A stretch of 64,000 bases of DNA. It comes from Phytohabitans flavus (GTDB taxonomy: Bacteria; Actinomycetota; Actinomycetes; Mycobacteriales; Micromonosporaceae). Positions 59,754 through 64,000 of this stretch are shown here, piece by piece. The stretch's first letter is position 1; each line of letters starts with the position of its first letter. The notes below the pieces were generated by a model. It saw only the letters and a program-made list of their open reading frames with translations, was not told where the DNA came from and did not search any database. The position numbers were made by a program, and so were the translations under genes. The stretch lies in assembly GCF_011764545.1 (NCBI RefSeq), contig NZ_AP022870.1, positions 2,464,001-2,528,000 of the forward strand, written 5' to 3'.

Positions 59754-61833
59754 ACGGCGTAGCGATGCGCCCTGCCCAGCTGTGGCAGTCGACCCCGGAT
59801 GCGCTGCGCAAACTCGACCCGCGCACGCTGTGGCGCAACCCGGTCATGTTCATCGTCGAGGTCGGCGCGGTGTTCACCACCGTCCTGGCCGTCACCGACC
59901 CGTCCTTCTTCGCCTGGCTGATCACCGTGTGGCTCTGGCTCACCGTGGTCTTCGCCAACCTGGCCGAGGCCGTCGCCGAGGGCCGGGGCAAGGCCCAGGC
60001 CGCCGCGCTGCGCAAGGCCAAGCAGGAGACGGTCGCCCGCCGTCTCGTCGGCTGGGGTACGGCCGACGTCCGCGAGGAGCCCGTCGACGCGGTACAGCTC
60101 AAGCAGGGCGACATCGTGGTCGTCGAGGCGGACCAGGTCATTCCCGGTGACGGCGACGTGATCGAGGGCATCGCCAGCGTCGACGAGTCGGCGATCACCG
60201 GCGAGTCGGCCCCGGTGATCCGGGAGTCCGGCGGCGACCGGAGCTCGGTGACCGGCGGTACCAAGGTGCTCTCCGACCGCATCGTCGTGAAGATCACCCA
60301 GCGGCCGGGGGAGAGCTTCCTCGACCGGATGATCTCGCTGGTCGAGGGCGCCGCCCGGCAGAAGACGCCGAACGAGATCGCGCTGAACATCCTGCTCGCC
60401 GCGCTCACGATCATCTTCCTGCTGGCGGTGGCCACGCTCCAGCCGATGGCGATCTTCGCGAAGAACTACAACGCGGCCGCGCCCGACTCGCTCACCATCA
60501 ACGGCGACGGCGTCACCGGCATCGTGCTTGTCTCGCTGCTCGTGGCGCTGATCCCCACCACGATCGGCGCGCTGCTCTCCGCGATCGGCATCGCCGGCAT
60601 GGACCGGCTCGTCCAGCGCAACGTGCTCGCCCTGAGCGGGCGCGCGGTCGAGGCCGCCGGTGACGTCAACACGCTGCTGCTGGACAAGACCGGCACGATT
60701 ACGCTGGGTAACCGGCAGGCATCCGAGTTCATCCCGGTCGGCGGCGTCACCGCCGCGCAGGTGGCGGACGCCGCGCAGCTCTCCAGCCTCGCCGACGAGA
60801 CGCCCGAGGGGCGGTCGGTGGTCGTGCTCGCCAAGAACGAGTACGGGCTGCGCGCCCGGGACGAAGGCGTTATGCCGCACGCGCACTTCGTGCCGTTCAC
60901 CGCGGAGACCCGGATGTCCGGTGTGGACATCGACGACCGGAAGATCCGCAAGGGGCGGCAGCGGCCGTCATGAGGTGGGTACGCGAAAACGGTGGGCTCG
61001 CCGTCACCGACGTCGAACCGGTGGTCGACGGCATCTCGTCCACCGGCGGTACCCCGCTCGTGGTCGCCGAGCAGGTCGGCGGCGAGCCGGCCCGCGCCCT
61101 CGGCGTGATCCACCTCAAGGACGTCGTGAAGGCCGGCATGCGCGAGCGGTTCGACGAGATGCGGCGCATGGGCATCCGGACCGTGATGATCACGGGCGAC
61201 AACCCGCGCACTGCCAAGGCGATCGCGGACGAGGCCGGCGTGGACGACTTCCTCGCCGAGGCCAAGCCGGAGGACAAGCTCGCCCTGATCCGCAAGGAGC
61301 AGGAGGGCGGCCGGCTCGTCGCGATGACCGGTGACGGCACCAACGACGCCCCGGCCCTGGCCCAGGCGGACGTGGGCGTGTCGATGAACACCGGTACGTC
61401 GGCCGCCAAGGAGGCCGGCAACATGGTCGACCTCGACTCCGACCCGACCAAGCTGATCGAGATCGTGGAGATCGGCAAGCAGCTGCTCATCACCCGTGGC
61501 GCGCTCACGACGTTCTCCATCGCCAACGACATCGCGAAGTACTTCGCGATCATCCCGGCGATGTTCGCGGCCGTGTACCCGTCGCTGGACGCGATGAACA
61601 TCATGCGGCTGCACTCGCCGGCCTCCGCGATCACCTCGGCGATCATCTTCAACGCGTTGATCATCATCGCGCTGATCCCGCTGGCCCTGCGCGGCGTCCG
61701 GTACCGGCCGTCGAGCGCCAGCCAGCTGCTCACCCGCAACCTGCTGATCTACGGCCTCGGCGGCATCGTCGCACCGTTCATCGGCATCAAGCTCATCGAC
61801 CTGCTCGTCGTCCAGTTCCTCCCAGGGATGTAG
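59750..61833 (+). CDS. kdpB: K+-transporting P-type ATPase subunit B (frame break)
   Basis: About 694 residues after repair, ATG 59750 overlapping kdpA. '[20 protein letters not shown]', actuator '[15 protein letters not shown]', phosphorylation motif '[22 protein letters not shown]', '[32 protein letters not shown]', and hinge '[28 protein letters not shown]'. The frame breaks at the G-run 60952-60955 inside the nucleotide-binding domain ('DDRKIRKG' then '[19 protein letters not shown]'); one added G restores it. ATP hydrolysis here drives K+ uptake. Confidence 0.93.
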
Positions 61834-61835
61834 TG

Positions 61836-62692
61836 ATGCGCCTTCCCGCATGGCTCGGCCAACACCTCGCGGCGCTTCGCGCGCTGCTCGTCTTCACCGT
61901 TCTGCTCGGCCTGGCGTACCCGCTCGTCATGGTCGGCGTCGGCACCATCCCAGGGCTGCACGGCCGGGCCGAGGGCTCCCTCGTGGAGAACGCCTCCGGC
62001 CAGACAGTGGGCAGCCGACTCATCGGCCAGGCGTTCACCGACGCCGACGGCAACCCGATCCCGAGGTACTTCCAGTCCCGGCCCTCGGCCGCCGGCGACG
62101 GGTACGACCCGACGTCCACCGCGGCCAGCAACCTCGGCCCGAGGATGTGATCGACACGGCGGACCGCCAGAGCCTCCTCACCCAGGTGTGCGCGCGAAGC
62201 GTCGCTGTGGGCGAGCTGGAGGGCGTCGACGGGAGCCGGCCGTACTGCACTACGGACGGCGTGGGCGCGGTCCTGGCCGTGTTCCACCGGGACGGGCTCA
62301 CCGGCCCGATCACCCGGGTGGTCAGCGTCAACCAGACCGGTACCCCGTTCATCGCCACGTACCAGGGTGTGCCGGTGCAGAGCGCCCAGGTCGGGGTCGA
62401 CTACGTCGCCGAGGGCGGCCTGATCGTCCCGATCCGGGGTGACGCACCCGCCAAGCCGGCGGTACCCGCGGACGCGGTCACCGCCAGCGGCAGCGGCCTC
62501 GACCCGCACATCAGCACCGCGTACGCGCAGCTCCAGGCGGCCCGCGTCGCACGGGAACGGGCCACCGACGTCGCCGCGGTCCGGCGGCTGATCGACGAGC
62601 ACACCGACGGTCGGGCACTCGGCTTCATGGGTGAGCCCGCGGTCAACGTGCTTCAGCTCAACCTGGCCCTCGACCGCGAGTTCCCCCGGTAA
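61836..62692 (+). CDS. kdpC: K+-transporting ATPase subunit C (frame break)
   Basis: About 285 residues after repair, ATG 61836. One N-terminal span ('[26 protein letters not shown]'), then '[56 protein letters not shown]'. The frame breaks near 62140 and continues '[28 protein letters not shown]'. The end is '[63 protein letters not shown]'. Longer than the ~190-residue E. coli protein because of an insert between the two conserved blocks, as is usual in actinobacteria. Confidence 0.93.
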
Positions 62693-62709
62693 AGCGAGAA
62701 GATCGAGTC

Positions 62710-64000
62710 ATGGCACGTGGTCAGCTGCGCATCTACCTCGGCGCCGCCCCGGGGTGGGCAAGACCTTCACGATGCTGGAGGAGGCCCACCGCCGTAAGAG
62801 CCGGGGCACCGACGTGGTGGTCGGGTTCGTGGAGACGCACGGCCGCAGGCACACCGCCGACATGATCGGCGACCTCGAGGTGGTGCCGCGGGCACAGGTT
62901 CCGTACCGCGGCACCACCTTCGAGGAGATGGACGTCGACGCGGTCCTGGCCCGCCGGCCGGAGGTCGCGATCGTCGACGAGCTCGCGCACACGAACGTGC
63001 CGGGCTCCCGCAACACCAAGCGATGGCGGGACATCCAGGAGCTGCTCGAGGCCGGCATCACGGTGCTGACCACGGTCAACATCCAGCACCTGGAGTCGCT
63101 CAACGACGTGGTACAGCAGATCACCGGCGTCGTACAGCAGGAGACCGTGCCCGACGCGATCGTGCGCGGCGCCGACCAGGTCGAGCTCGTCGACATGACA
63201 CCGGAGGCGCTGCGCCGGCGGATGGCGCACGGCAACGTGTACAAGCCCGACAAGGTCGACGCGGCGCTGGGCAACTACTTCCGGGTCGGCAACCTCACCG
63301 CGCTGCGCGAGCTGGCGCTGCTGTGGCTGGCCGACAAGGTCGACGAGCAGCTCGACAGGTACCGCGCCGAGAACCGGATCGGCGGTACCTGGGAGACCCG
63401 CGAACGCGTCGTCGTCGCGCTCACCGGCGGGCCCGAGGGCGACACGCTGATCCGGCGGGCGGCCAGGATCGCCGCCCGCAACAAGGGCGCCGAGCTGCTC
63501 GCCGTACACGTCACCCGCGCCGACGGCCTGGCCGGTGCCGACCCCGCGCTGCTGGCCCGCCAGCGGCTGCTCGTGGAGGGGCTCGGCGGCACGTACCACC
63601 AGGTCGTGGGCAACGACGTGTCCGACGCGCTGCTCGCCTTCGCCCGCGGCGTCAACGCCACCCAGCTCGTGCTCGGCGCCAGCCGCCGCGGCCGGCTCGC
63701 GCAGATCTTCGCCGCGGGCATCGGCGTGACGACCACCGCGCGGTCCGGCGCGATCGACGTACACCTGGTCACCCATGAGGAGATCGGCCTGGGCCGCCGC
63801 CGCCCGATCATCTCCAGCCGGGCCGCGCTCTCCCGCCCGCGCCGGCTCGCCGGCTTCGGCCTCGCCGTCTTCGGCCTGCCGCTGCTGACCCTCCTGCTCT
63901 GGGTCGAGCGCGGCGAGCTGGCGCTGGCCAGCGACATCCTCTTCTACCTCGCCTGGGTCATCCTCGTGGCGCTGGTCGGCGGGATGTGGCCGGCGCTGCT
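62710..64000 (+). CDS. kdpD: Osmosensitive K+ sensor kinase KdpD, N-terminal part (frame break, runs off window)
   Basis: ATG 62710. 'GQLRIYLGAAPG' breaks at the G-run 62751-62754 and resumes 'VGKTFTMLEEAHRRKSRGTDVVVGFVETHGRRHTADMI'. The KdpD-type Walker A is G-A-A-P-G-V-G-K-T. Then come 'EVAIVDELAHTNVPGSRNTKRWRDIQELLEAGITVLTTVNIQHLESLNDVV' and 'RERVVVALTGGPEGDTLIRRAARIAARNKGAELLAVHVTRAD' (UspA-like domain to 'TQLVLGASRRGRLAQIFAAGI'). The first two membrane spans of the sensor domain are at the window edge. The histidine kinase part lies outside. Senses K+ or c-di-AMP-type signals and controls the operon via KdpE. Confidence 0.93.

Noticed and set aside
57840..60886. Long minus-strand open frames opposite kdpA and kdpB
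   Set aside because: They are Arg/His/Asp-rich shadows; the plus strand encodes canonical KdpA/KdpB with all catalytic motifs.
1..64000. tRNA or rRNA genes
   Set aside because: I looked for cloverleaf patterns (GTTCGAATC-like T arms) and rRNA signatures in the gaps and found none that I could support.

Overview
The window comes from a high-GC actinomycete. The evidence is GC-rich third codon positions, frequent GTG starts, many ATGA/GTGA overlaps, long Ala/Gly/Pro-rich proteins, a GH5-CBM2 secreted mannanase, DUF222/HNH and 13E12-type genes, and a SigB/SigF-type sigma factor. A filamentous Micromonosporaceae-type genome fits best, but the sequence alone does not prove the genus.

Layout. 1-1.5 kb: end of a LamG protein, then a gene-free stretch holding two copies of a dispersed ~70-bp repeat and a 181-bp MITE-like palindrome. 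1.5-8.1 kb: five tandem paralogues of a secreted PstS-like (periplasmic-binding-fold) protein, separated by hairpins and conserved leaders. 8.2-12.2 kb: an Lrp/AsnC regulator divergent from a branched-chain 2-oxoacid dehydrogenase operon (E1alpha, E1beta, E2). 12.3-14.0 kb: two NTF2-like genes around a palindrome, and a methyltransferase. 14.0-29.6 kb: a catabolic region with a threonine-synthase-like enzyme, an M24 peptidase/creatinase-type hydrolase, two F420/flavin LLM oxidoreductases, a half-length RidA protein, an isochorismatase-type amidase, an IclR regulator, an amidohydrolase and a Dpp/Opp transporter. It is interrupted by an AadA-like gene and a secreted lysozyme-like gene with a 69-bp tandem repeat array. 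The same 26-bp operator-like motif lies in front of four transcription units of this region, so I infer one regulon, probably controlled by the IclR protein.

29.6-54.2 kb: mostly small housekeeping or accessory operons: BlaI/M56 pair, DUF6194, a membrane NACHT NTPase, PadR plus a MacB/FtsX exporter, YcnI, NhaA, a second MITE copy, DUF222/HNH, an IS630 remnant, a sigma factor, hydrolase/methyltransferase pair, VOC protein, MFS, DUF2254, dual-specificity phosphatase, GH5 mannanase, CorA, and an RHH/DUF4097/DrrA/DrrB operon. 54.2-64 kb: a DUF4118-like membrane gene that shares its leader with the kdp operon; an IS110-family element sitting inside one copy of the dispersed repeat; a lysA remnant cut at its PLP lysine; and kdpF-A-B-C-D, running off the end.

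Two points affect the whole annotation. First, fifteen frame breaks interrupt otherwise well conserved genes. Every one is repaired by adding a single base, nearly always in a run of G or C, so I treat them as likely consensus-sequence errors rather than pseudogenes. Second, the IS110 element carries upstream a foldable RNA region whose loops match both its target and its own ends: a readable candidate bridge RNA.
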